Positions 46,687-57,194 of a DNA stretch of 64,000 nt are shown here, piece after piece. A model generated the notes under the pieces. The model did not search any database, had not been told where the DNA came from, and saw only the letters and a list, made by a program, of their open reading frames with translations. The stretch spans positions 62,001 through 126,000 of the forward strand of contig JAAROD010000054.1 in assembly GCA_012274445.1 (NCBI GenBank). The letters run 5' to 3'. Position numbers and translations under genes: made by a program. This DNA comes from Sclerotiophoma versabilis (Eukaryota > Ascomycota > Dothideomycetes > Pleosporales > Didymellaceae). The first letter of the stretch is position 1; every line of letters begins with the position of its first letter.

Positions 46687-47537
46687 ATGTCCCTTACAGG
46701 CAAAGTCGCACTCATCACCGGCGCTTCTAAAGGCATCGGTGCTGCGACGGCCCTCGAATTGTCCTCCCTCGGCGCCAAAGTCGTGATTAACTACTCGTCT
46801 GATACTGTACCCGCAGATTCTCTTGTCTCCAGGATCGGATCCGAGAACGCTATCGCTGTCAAAGCTGACGTTGGCGATGTCCAGCAGATTGAGCGTCTGG
46901 TCAACGAGACGGTGGATAAATGGGGCAAGATCGATATTGTTGTGGCGAATGCGGGTGTACTGCAAATGAAGGATTTGGAGAGCACGAGCGAGAAAGACTG
47001 GGATGATACTTTCAGGGTCAATGTTAAGGGACCGTACTTTCTAGCACAAGTCTGTCTCTCTCATAGAACGAAACTCATTCTTCTGGAGAATGTTGTGCTA
47101 ACAATGGGATAGAAGGCGGCACCTCATATGCCAAAGGGATCTTCTATGATCTTCCTCTCAACATCACTATGCAATCACTCATCTGTCACGCCGAATTACC
47201 TCCTCTACGTCTCGTCCAAAGGTGCCATTGAACAGATGACACGTGTTTTGGCCAAAGATTTAGGCCAGAAGGGTATAACGGTCAATGGGATTGCTCCAGG
47301 GCCCACCGGTACTGAGCTATTTCTGCGTGGAAAGAGTGATGAGTTGGTCAAGACTATGGCTGGGTGGAATCCGGTCGGACGCCTGGGTATGCCAGAAGAC
47401 ATTGCGAAAGCTCTAGCTGCTGTTGTGGAGAAGGGCCAGTGGATTAACGGACAGGTGAGTTGATTCTAGGCCTTTGGGTGCGGAATGCTAATGATATGTA
47501 GATACTGAGGGTCAACGGAGGCATGACAGTTGGCTAA
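46687..47537 (+). CDS. Classical short-chain dehydrogenase/reductase
   Basis: Three exons: 46687-47049, 47113-47454 and 47502-47537; 246 aa, normal for classical SDRs. The cofactor site is TGASKGIG (residues about 11-18); NAGV and the NVKGPYF segment follow; the catalytic Ser lies in IFLSTSL, and the catalytic pair is Tyr/Lys in YVSSKGAIEQM. The C-terminus has GITVNGIAPGPTGTEL and, after the last intron, VNGGMTVG. Intron 1 (63 nt, GTCTGT donor) and intron 2 (47 nt, GTGAGT, GCTAAT branch) are phase 0. The protein resembles fungal 3-ketoacyl-ACP reductase-like or tetrahydroxynaphthalene-reductase-like enzymes, using NADP(H). It stands alone with its own TATA box, so a metabolic pathway cannot be assigned. 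Confidence 0.88.
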
Positions 47538-49520
47538 ATACGCACGGGTCTCCTTTCAAGGAAGACGGTGAGGAAACAGGAGTTGCAATGTGGCTATACC
47601 GTTCCAGACCTCAATGAAAAGGATTTGAAAACAAACCAAATATTAGAGCTGTCGCATTCTTCACGTCCTTAATTCATTCTATGTGGGATCTCTCAAACTT
47701 ACCTCATTATCCAATCGGTCTGTGTTTCTCTATTTTTGTTGGAAGCTCAGTATGCTAGCAATAGAAACTACGGACATGCACTGAACCTTACGGCAGGAAG
47801 ATAATCAAAACTGGAGTACTATGTCTAGGATCGAAACCGTTGACTTCTGAGGCGACTCCAACGAGGTGACATGTAAATCCTATTCATCATCCTTTCTCTA
47901 ATAGTCCCATACAACCCACTGTCCTTTAAGTTTTTGCTTTGCTGCTCTCTCCACTATCTGCATACCTCTTCCGCAGTCGTACTTTGAAACCGAACTGCGG
48001 TACAAACCACTGATTCTAAATTTTCCAGTCTTTATCGGAGTTCACGCCGTCTAACTAATATCACAGTCAGTCGCTGCTAATATGATAGTAGTATCGTATA
48101 GGTACTTACGTCGTATCGAAAGAGTAGCGTAGTTTCTATTCGTATTTAGCATTATAGCAGGTTATCCATCATCTACAGCCTTCTAAGTTTCTTGTCAGGA
48201 CTCAGGTTACTAGTTTTAAAAGAAGACTTTTGCTAGTTAGAAAAAAGGAAGAGATTACATTTTTTTGACTTGAAGGGGTAATGAGAGACGAAATTACCGT
48301 AGAGAAGTAACCAGGCTAGCACGCACTATTCACTCTTTGAAACTTACAGTTTCTTTCGCTATCTAATTTTATCTTCGCTATGGACCAAACAAAATCGTAC
48401 AAGAGTCTTGGAACATTTCAAATTCTTGTCAATTTTGGCCTCATTAATTACGACGTTTCAATAGCTAACGTAGCTTCCCCTAGCATCGATATTCTGGCTC
48501 TTCTTGTTGCAGTCTAAGAACAGGCGCCCATCACCACGCATGCGGACGTCTTTAGGGTTGTGCCTATGACTAGCAATTTTCTTGTTGCTGCTAGAGCTTT
48601 CAGCTCTGGTAAGAGATATATCATGTTAATCGAGCGGACAAGGAGAAGCTCAACTGGCTCTTTGGCTTCGAGCTATTGAATACGGTTTACTAGCTCCTCT
48701 TTGAATTAAACATGGAGTATACATAAGTGTATCTGCAAGACCCTCATTCGTACGATGGAAGTAGTGGGTGGCGGCTGTGCGACACCACTAAATAACTCTG
48801 TTATTGTGAGACATGATTGTTAGGAATGCAGTACTAAGTAGGAAGCATGTCAAACATGCTATCTCCCGCAGCGAAATTTCGTTGGCACTCAAATAAACTG
48901 ACCCAACCATGCTGGTTATGGTAAGACGCTAGGCCGCAGCTTGCACACATCAAGACATTGTCATGCTGTAAGATATGAAGACTTAAGAACCTAGCTATAA
49001 AAAGTTGCTGCAATTAGGGCAGCGTGATTCTATCCACGATTGTGGCTATATGTCAACGATCAGACTGAGGTGTTTTCACTTGAGCATTAGTTCGGTCACC
49101 ATTTCTGTAATTGTTAGCAAAGCGTGGCGGACTACTCTCGCTCACTGTATCGACCGATAAGCAACTGGCTTCATCTGTTCCGAACACGAAAAGCTCGACA
49201 CTGGTAGCATGTGCGAGTTGGTCTGTGCGGAAGTAGCACAGGGATGACTCAAACCCTGACCTCACCTGTCTTATGTAGGGAAACACAAACACGTCATATC
49301 ATTTCAGACACCTCTTACTGCTCGTGGCATGCATTTCTCCATCCGCTTGCATACAGATCGTGATGTTAATCGACCATGTCGCAGCCCCCAAGCATCAATT
49401 TGTTCCTACTTTGCACGCTGTAGCCCCCATGTTCTATAAAATGAAAATCATACATAAGGCAGGTGGCGGTCAGCACAATTTTAGGATCTGCGGAACTATC
49501 CCAGATTTTCGGATTCAAAG
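47538..49520. other. AT-rich spacer with possible decayed coding sequence
   Basis: No intact gene in 2 kb. Between about 48380 and 48760 the plus strand reads like damaged coding sequence: an open frame from ATG 48380 runs 45 codons (MDQTKSYKSLGTFQILVNF...) to a TAA, and further protein-like segments follow in the same direction, broken by stops. I cannot identify the family. The remainder is AT-rich and featureless. Confidence 0.35.
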
Positions 49521-50578
49521 ATGGTTGGACTACAAAACAACCTTTACATCAGTATTGGTGTGACTTGGACTGCTGCCCTCTTCGTTCTCCTGCTACGCGC
49601 TCGCGCCCGCCGTATCACGCGGGTGAAGTGGTGGTTCGATGACTATTTTTGTGTCTCTGCCTTTGTAAGTTGATGACGATTATAGCTCCCCTCATTCCAC
49701 ATTAGCTAAAAAATACTGTCTTCCAGATGTTCGCGCTTGGATATTGCGCTATCTTGTTGTATTGTATGGTCCCTACGTATACAATCCTGGACTTCTCCTA
49801 GATAGCTAACTTCCGATACGCAGGGACGCTCTACTGGTCGCTTGGGGCAAAAATGCCTACATATCTGGATCAAAGGACGAAGGAGAATATCTTATACCAC
49901 TCAAGGCTCCTTGCCTTTTTCAATTCCCTCTGCTATGCTTTTTCCCTCGCTTCTTCCAAGGCTTCCATTCTACTTCTGTATTGGAGAGTGTTCAAACACT
50001 CTGCCATCCGTATACCCATTATAGTTTTGTTGGCTATGTCTCTTGTTTGGATCATCCTGCGGACATTCATGTTAATCTTTCGATGTATTCCTGTTCATTC
50101 AATTTGGGACACCGGTGTGGCACACAAGAAGTGTGACATCGACAGTACAAATTTCTTTTCCGCTACCATCGCTACTCATTTCTTGATGGATATTGCTATT
50201 TTGCTACTCCCGATTGCGGAGGTCTTTAAGCTCCAGCTGAACCTCATTCAGAAGCTTGCAATGGTAGGAGTCTTCACGACGGGCTTGATGTAAGTCTCTC
50301 GATTGTTTTGTGCTATTAGACTTCTAAATATATGCTCGCAGAGTCTGTGTTGCGTCAGCTTGGGCATTGGTAGTGTTGGCCAGGTACGATGCAAAAACAA
50401 CACAAATGCCGTATGACTACGCCCTGTTTTGTATTCTAGGATCCGTTGAAGTAAACCTAGCCGTCGTATCTGGTGAGAATTAACATTGAGCTTGTATTAG
50501 ATATCATGTACTGACTCGCTTGCTGCAGGATGCTGCCCGTTGCTTCGTCCAGTCTTTCAACGCATGTTAGGGCAGTGA
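49521..50578 (+). CDS. Fungal rhodopsin-like (PTH11-related) integral membrane protein
   Basis: Five exons: 49521-49664, 49727-49763, 49824-50289, 50342-50472 and 50529-50578; 275 aa. All junctions are GT-AG with CTAAC/CTGAC-like branches and exact phase. The protein has several hydrophobic helices: IGVTWTAALFVLLL, then VSAFMFALGYCAILLYW, a long SLCYAFSLASSKASILLLYW, PIIVLLAMSLVWIILRTFMLIF, ATIATHFLMDIAILLLPI, and VCVASAWALVVLA. The landmarks RARRITRVKWWFDDYF and KASILLLYWRVF match the fungal rhodopsin/integral-membrane domain (often called PTH11-like or satratoxin SatC-like). It is shorter than most relatives, ending soon after the sixth or seventh helix with CCPLLRPVFQRMLGQ. Likely a plasma or internal membrane sensor or structural membrane protein; ligand unknown. 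Confidence 0.8.
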
Positions 50579-51927
50579 TTGCACTCAATTCTGGTTCTGT
50601 AACGTGTTATCGAAGTGATTCGGTGCTCAGAATTGGAACATGGGCTTGTTAGTGGATCAGAGCACCCGTTCCGTCCGTTAGAAAAGAAACAACTCGGAAC
50701 TAGCTAGATGTTACGCTGCAAATAGGCAGACTTGACTTACGCTAGAAGCATTCAATCTGTGTATCTGTTTTTACCACACTGAGTGACGTTGTCTGGTCAC
50801 AATAAGATGATCACTAAGCTCCCATAGAGTCGTTGTTTGCTTGCTGGGCGGCAGATAGTTGCTGACGTATTTTCCGGTAGCGGTCGGAGGTGCGGTCGAA
50901 GACAGTGGAGATGCCAAAAGTGCGCGGATAGCTAGTTGTGGCTTAGAGCTATGTCTGCTGGCTGTCCTCTGCGGCCGTCCTCCCTCGATTCATTGATTTT
51001 CCTTATTCTGTAGTTATTATCGTAGGTGATGCTTATATTGAAGTCTGCAGTACTGGTAATGGGTATACATCAGATCGGTGTACGGTTGATACTGAGAAGC
51101 GAAGCAGTGCTGGAAAGCTGAAGCGTCAATTGAATCGGTAACATAGAAGACGACCATTCTACCAAGCAACCTTTGCCCAGCTATATCAGGATCGACGTAA
51201 CGCAGATGTGCAGACTACTGATTTCTATTGGGCTCGTGAGCTAAGCCATTCACATCGTTGATGTCCTCAGTCCGGGCTAAGAAGCCTGTCAACACAACGG
51301 GCGATAGTTTTCGGTCTATGGATTAATACGTCGTACTGGTTGAATAATGGAAACGCATTTCCAAGTTGAAGCACTGTCGGAAATATGGGTTATCTCACTA
51401 ACTCTGTCATGTGATAATGTGTGAAAAAAGTGCCAGGTGTTACTGCTAACAGCACAAGACGAACAATCATCTTCTCCCTTCACATTCAACATCTGCGTCC
51501 AACTGTGCGACAATGCATTTCGGTTGTCACAACTAGAATTCTATTCTGTGTCACTAGAATTAAGTCACTGCTTCAGCATGAGATCCTCCATGTTTCAAAC
51601 CTAAAAATGTATGGTACACGACGAGCGTTCTGGAAGATGTTCAATCAAGCAACGCTGGGATGCAAAGATTTGCAAGTATACGTTTCAAAAAGATTTAAAC
51701 GAGAAGATTAACCGGGTTTCTTTGTGCGTATGAGGTACTGTGGAGTCTTAGATCTATATTCCTGACACAGCCGATGCACGGATTCAGTACATGCATGCTA
51801 AACACCATGTCAGCCCCACTATCATCGAGGCTGTGGTGCCACCCAAGGCAGCTGTGATTACAAGGTCTTAACCCTTTTCTCGATTTCTTTTAACTCTAGT
51901 CGCAGTTTGTATCCCTTGCCATCATTT
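50579..51927. other. Intergenic spacer, nothing supportable
   Basis: About 1.35 kb between the membrane protein gene and the RTA1-like pair. The only longer open frame (51421-51711, plus) shows no motif and unusual composition. I call nothing here. Confidence 0.4.
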
Positions 51928-52851
51928 CTACTTCAGATGTGGTGAGTCGTTGATACTGTTCTGTAGTTCCGGAGATGATTCTCCCGCATCATGACCCTTG
52001 CGCTTCCCGGGTACGACACCGCCAGGGAACCTCCATGCAAACGAAGCGACCACTCCAAACATTAACAAGGCATCAAAAATATACAAAGTCCACTCATTTC
52101 TCAGAGGGTAGCCATCGTGACCTATCATGTATTCCACAACGCGAAAGACGGACCATGCCGTGATAAGAGCGCTGACCATGTACAGCATTATCATGGTGCT
52201 CCTCCAGCTAAATGATGTGTTGAGAGAAGCTCTTGTGGGTTGGCAGCTCAACCGTTGGTAGAAGATGGCCGCGGTGACTGCGAAGATTCCGAACATCAAA
52301 ATCTGGACAAACAAGCCTCCCTGAATTATTTTTTCGCCCAACTTCATATTGTTTCCAGTGCTCATAATGCCTCCACCACTGGTTTGGACGACGAAAGATA
52401 TGGGGGCCCCACAAACAAAGATCTTGGTGAGCCATCTCACAGGGACGACGGAGTGTAAATCGGCGTGGAGGGCTCGAATCAGTCGCCCAAGTACCATGTA
52501 CACAGACGCTGCAAAGAGCGCCGGTACGACAAAAATGAGAATATTCTGGATAACATACGGTATCAGCTGATCTGTCTTGTTCCTGGCAGCGGCTCGGGCG
52601 CAGTATCCAACAAGCTCGACTGTGAAATTGCAGTATGAGCTCCAACCCGAATCAAAAGAATGTTGGCCTGGAGACTTGCACAGCCCACCTATGGCGAATG
52701 CTATACAAAACCAGGCGCGGGTTCTGATGAGGCGCCAGATGATGTATCCAGTGCCCAAAGCAAAGAGAACTGCAAAGATGGCAGCAGCCGGAGTGGCTGG
52801 AACTTAGTTCCAGAGGTAATAATTGCCTCTGTAAGGCTTCAGCTGTACCAT
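51928..52851 (-). pseudogene. RTA1-like membrane protein gene with one in-frame nonsense codon
   Basis: The coding region from ATG 52851 reads MVQLKPYRGNYYLWN, meets TAA at 52806-52804, and continues in the same frame VPATPAAAIFAVLFALGTGYIIWRLIRTR, the normal first helix of the RTA1 family. The rest is intact: an intron at 52620-52688 (GTGGGC...CACAG, 69 nt) joins FAI to ELVGYCARA; then YVIQNILIFVVPALFAASVYMVLGRLI, SFVVQTSGGGIMS, MVSALITAWSVFRVVEYMIGHDGYPLRNEW and FDALLM give the canonical seven-helix layout and the conserved R.VE. RTA1 proteins (Rta1, Rsb1) are linked to resistance to sterol-active drugs and sphingoid base export. With only one stop it may be a recent pseudogene, a sequencing error, or be translated from a downstream start. 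The intron donor is atypical, and the unspliced frame is also open. Confidence 0.65.
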
Positions 52852-53395
52852 AGTTTCAGGCAACGCATAAACAGATAGAATGCAGCAAGGAAGGTGAGGC
52901 CCGCACGCTGGCGTCTATACAGGAAGTGGTTGTTGAATGACGCGACCTGTGTACGGGGGTACTATGATGGAGGGTACGCGTATAGACTAGCGAGGATCAG
53001 AACTGTGGCTACACCCTATACGCGGACCTTCTTTTACGGCGCATGCGTTGACTCATCCGCTTAATAATCGCTTTGGAGCTTTTTGACCGAGCTAAAGAAG
53101 AGAGCTGCGATGCGAACAGTGCATCCAACGAGAAGTAGTACGGTACGGTAGTAGTATAGACGAGCTACTGACGGTCCAATTTAAGGTTAAGTTACTGACT
53201 GCCCGTCTAAAAGGGGTGATTTACAGTCTATAAGCTGTAGTACTGCAGTAATATTTCCTAATATAGTAACTACAGGGGAGATTAAGTGAAGTAAAGCTCT
53301 AGGTACCTCTACTGCAATGTGTGATTACTTATCTTAATAAGCAGACTCTCTACTACACAGATTAGCCTTTGTACAAGTATATGACCTAGTCTCCC

Positions 53396-53884
53396 TCAGC
53401 AAGTATCCGGCATACCCCCACTTTGCCCAAAGAAGGACAGTATATCTCCTAGAAAAAAGAACTTTGTGAGCCATTTTGGCTTAATCAAGGAGTGAGATCC
53501 TGCGTCAAGTAATCGAAAAAGTCGTCCAAGCACCATGTAGATGGAAGCAGCGTAGAACGTAGGCCCTAGTAACGTCAATAGGCTTTGCATGATGTATGGC
53601 TTCAATGTCCAGTTGGGGCTTTACCGAGCGGACATAGCTCGCGCAACATATCCCATGGCCTCTACCTGAACCACACGTTAGACTTTTGGTTGGGAATGCT
53701 GCCGCTAACCAGTGTAAGACGTACAAAAACAGCAAATGAGTAAAGATATGAAGGTTCAGGTCTTCTTCTTGATGAGTAAGTGAATATGGCGGATTGAGGC
53801 GATGCTGAAAAGGGCGACAAAAGTGACTGCGGCTCCAAAGGAAGGGTTATAGTGATAGTATTTGAATCCCTTGTCTGAAAACAT
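53396..53884 (-). pseudogene. Second RTA1-like gene, degraded
   Basis: From ATG 53884 the frame reads MFSDKGFKYYHYNPSFGAAV (RTA1 N-terminus, first helix) to a TGA after LLIKKKT, then FISLLICCF; Trp is expected at the stop. After a GTACGT...TTCAG intron comes VEAMGYVARAMSAR, a TAA where Gln is expected, then SPNWTLKPYIMQSLLTLLG and FYAASIYMVLGRLFRLL, clearly RTA1. The sequence stops at SFFGQSGGMPDTC, so the last four helices are missing. Both stops are explained by C-to-T or G-to-A transitions (TGG to TGA, CAA to TAA), as expected from repeat-induced point mutation. It is a tandem neighbour of the gene at 51928-52851 in the same orientation. Confidence 0.7.
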
Positions 53885-56028
53885 CGTAATTTGATAGATC
53901 AATGATCGAAGAGTCCAGGTTCGCGGGATAAGGTACAGTGGTTGCGTAAACTTGCGGTTGTAACGGTCGTCCAAGAATACTATGTTTACTCATCAAGTCC
54001 ACTTCTGCGGTGGACCAAACAAACGAAAAGATTGAAGGGGTCGACTAAATGCGAAAACCAATGCTCTATACGCGTAAGTGGGCCAAAGTATTGAAAGAAA
54101 GCACCCAGCTTCCATACGTGTATTTCGTCAAGTCAACGAATACCAAGTCTTCAGACGAGCAAAAAGCGGACATTGCAATTCCTTTCTGAGATTAGATGAG
54201 CGTATCCATACTACAGCGTGCGTGTTGCATTCTTGAGATGTGGAATGCCTAGTGTTTTTGAGTGTTGCGGAACGATAGGCGAATCTAAGACGTTCAAGTG
54301 GGTGAATTCCGTGTCCGTCATGCTCGTCTCGATATTCACAATGTCGCTTTATTTGCTGCACTGCTTCAGCCTACTTTGCGCCATGTAACGTCCTCTGAAT
54401 CTCCACAGGTCAAACACTTACCATTACTGTGTTGCACGGCTTACTGAAGATTCTGGCAGCATGATCAGACGCGTCAAACAAAGCCAATGAATTTGTGTCT
54501 CAGTTGAGCATATCCAAAAATTCATTGTTGCATCCAGCAGATAAGCAATGCCGGTATTGATTTGCGAGGGCTAGGTTGGAGCGATTGAACGAACGCCTTA
54601 GCTTCAAAGTCCTCTGTCTGTCACATAGTCCAACGGGATACTCCCGCTCTTACGGTGCCAGTAAGTTTCCCGCGCAAACCAACACTGCAGCAGAATGAAA
54701 CCGAAATCTGATGCATAAGCTGGCAGTTGCTTTCGAAGGAGAGTTTTGAGGCAAAGGCGCCCATGTTCTTCTTGAATGCGTGGCCCTGGAACGATTTGTT
54801 CAACCATTTACCCAACCCCAAACACTTTTTTTCTATCCTTAGAGGCTTACCGTACAAAAGCTCAAGATCCAACTACCCTTCCGCTCCAGTGGAATACAGC
54901 CGAAGCTAGAGAAAGCGCGGCAACGATGTATCCCAACACGATCGTCGTAACGCACAGACCTAGTGTCTTGCTTATGCTATGGGCTGATAACGAAAACGTC
55001 ACCGCCATCTTGGCTGCCTACTACCTGAAGAATAGACGAAGAACGCAAGGAAAGGCGCTCATTGGGGTCTTGTGGAGTCATCTGGTCGCCTTCCTTACAC
55101 CGTTCCTCACAACGCTTCCTTAACGGTACACAAATCGTTGGGTCCGTCAAAACGAACGGCGAACCCAATACATGGCATGTAGACTTTGCATGAGAGTCAA
55201 ATGGTCGACTATTGACATTTCTGTGCGAACGAAATTGAATCTCAGTCGAGCTTGGCTTTGGGCGATCATACACAAGGCACGACAAGGAAAATAGGCTGGA
55301 TTTGGTCGTTCTTGGCGGATCGTTGTCCGCGTTTGCAAACGAGTCAATGGGGCTTGGCCAATTAGTGGACTGCTCTCGCCATAGCGAAGACCGAAATCAA
55401 AAACTGGGGTGATCAAGCGCACCCTAGGAAAAGCACACACCTATTTGCAGCTCGTTCATGCAGACAGGCTCGGAAGCTGGGTTTTTAGCTACAGACGGAC
55501 AGTATGAGCTTTCCACGACAGTTTCCTATCGTGCAGGCGAATGACGTAGCTTAAGGAGCTCAAGATGGGAGCGAATTTTAGTATCATTTCGTAGGTGGAT
55601 TGCGCATATTGCAGCCAATGAGGAGCTAGCCTATCCTGAAACACAGTAATCTATTCTCGTGTCACTTCCAAGACATCGATCACTCAAGTGCTTTAAGTCA
55701 GGCTAGCCTCATTAGTCACGGAGACGGTGTGAAGCGAAACTCTCTTAGATAATGTATAAACGAAGAAGACTGGAAATGGCATAGAGGTGGGTACAATTTG
55801 TGATCACCCGCGCATTGAGCAGTCCGGCTTGATACGACAGAGACTGTGATTGCCGGCATCTAGACTATGCCAGCGGCAGTGCAAATGAAAGTATATTGCC
55901 TAATTACAACATCGAAGGGAAGCGACATATTGGGGGAGACAAAAGCATTCAATAGCTAGTATAAGAAGCTCAAACATTTCATGTCTGACCATCGATCTAT
56001 ATCTTCTCCTTCTTGTTAAGACACTGCC
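53885..56028. other. Long spacer left of the mannanase gene
   Basis: Minus-strand open frames at 54604-54872 and 54977-55440 are 80-100 codons long but have no recognisable motif and no convincing splice pattern. TATAAGA at 55960-55966, about 63 bp before ATG 56029, is a likely core promoter element for the mannanase. I see no other feature in these 2.1 kb. Confidence 0.4.
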
Positions 56029-57116
56029 ATGAGAATCAATCAATTGTTGCACGGCCTTGTGACCGTCGCCAGTATTGTGCTGGCGGCTCCGTCTACTAAG
56101 CCGGTCAATGGCAAGGCCACTACTGCCACGAAGAATCTTCTATCTTACCTTGTTCGCCAGTCCTCTAACGGAAACACGTTGTCCGGTCAGCAAGACCTCG
56201 AGAGCGCCCAATGGGTGGCTCAGAACATTGGAAAATCCCCAGCGATTCTTGGCGTTGATTTCATGGACTATTCGCCTTCACGCGTAGCATACGGAAGCTC
56301 GTCAAGGACCGTTGAAGATGCCATCAGCTACGCAAACGCAGGTGGCATTGTCACTTTTTGTTGGCACTGGGGTGAGTTTATTCAGCTTCGCCTTGCCGCC
56401 GATCTGCTGTCGATCGTGTTTCAGGTTGACTCTGTACTGATCGAGCTACAGGGTCACCAAGCGGGACCTATAACAGCGGTGCTCAGCCATGGTGGAGCAA
56501 CTTCTATACGGAAGCGACCAGCTTCGACGTCAGGAACGCCATGAACAATCCCAACTCCAACGATTACAAACTGCTCGTAAGAGACATAGATGCCATCGCC
56601 AATCAGTTGAAGCGACTTCAGGCTGCGAATATTCCTGTACTTTGGAGGCCGCTCCATGAGACCGAAGGTGGTTGGTTCTGGTGGGGAGCTAAAGGTCCAG
56701 ACGCTTGCAAAAAACTTTACCGCCTGATGTACGATCGGCTGACGAATTACCACGGGCTCAACAACCTGCTTTGGGTGTGGAATTCAGTTGATCCGAGTTG
56801 GTACCCCGGTAACGATATCGTCGATATCGTCAGTGCCGATTACTATGGCACCGCCGGTGACCACTCGTCCCGTATCGATCTGTACAAGAGCCTGCAAAGC
56901 CTAAGCGGGAATTCGAAAGTAACAGCACTTGGCGAAGTTGGGAACATACCCGATCCGGTCAACACACGTAGAGATGGCGCCAAATGGGCTTACTGGGTGG
57001 TGTGGAATGGTGACTTTATCAAAGGAACCAGCTACAATCCTTTGCAGTATAAGTACAACATTTTCAGCTCGCAATACATCCTGACTCGGGACGAGATTAG
57101 CGGTTGGAAAGGCTGA
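56029..57116 (+). CDS. Secreted endo-beta-1,4-mannanase, glycoside hydrolase family 26
   Basis: Two exons, 56029-56371 and 56452-57116, 335 aa; the 80-nt intron (GTGAGT, TACTGATC branch, CTACAG) joins HWG to SPSGTY. The first 19-21 residues are a signal peptide (MRINQLLHGLVTVASIVLAA). The rest is a single GH26 barrel without a binding module: LSGQQDLE, GVDFMDYSPSR, IVTFCWHWG, PWWSNFYTEA, DYKLLVRDIDAIANQLK, the acid/base Glu in VLWRPLHETEGGWFWWG, WVWNS, and the nucleophile Glu in VTALGEVGN, ending in WNGDFIK and NPL. It should hydrolyse internal beta-1,4-mannosidic bonds in plant-wall mannans outside the cell, fitting a plant-associated or saprotrophic fungus. A 17-C run starts 61 bp after the stop. 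Confidence 0.92.
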
Positions 57117-57177
57117 ATACTTTTGCATCATGTGGATGCCAAGCTAAGGGCTAGTTTACGGTCTCATGCGCTACCCG

Positions 57178-57194
57178 CCCCCCCCCCCCCCCCC
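57178..57194 (+). repeat. C17 homopolymer in the mannanase 3' region
   Basis: Seventeen consecutive C residues, about 60 bp after the mannanase stop codon. Its length may be affected by sequencing slippage. Confidence 0.8.
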
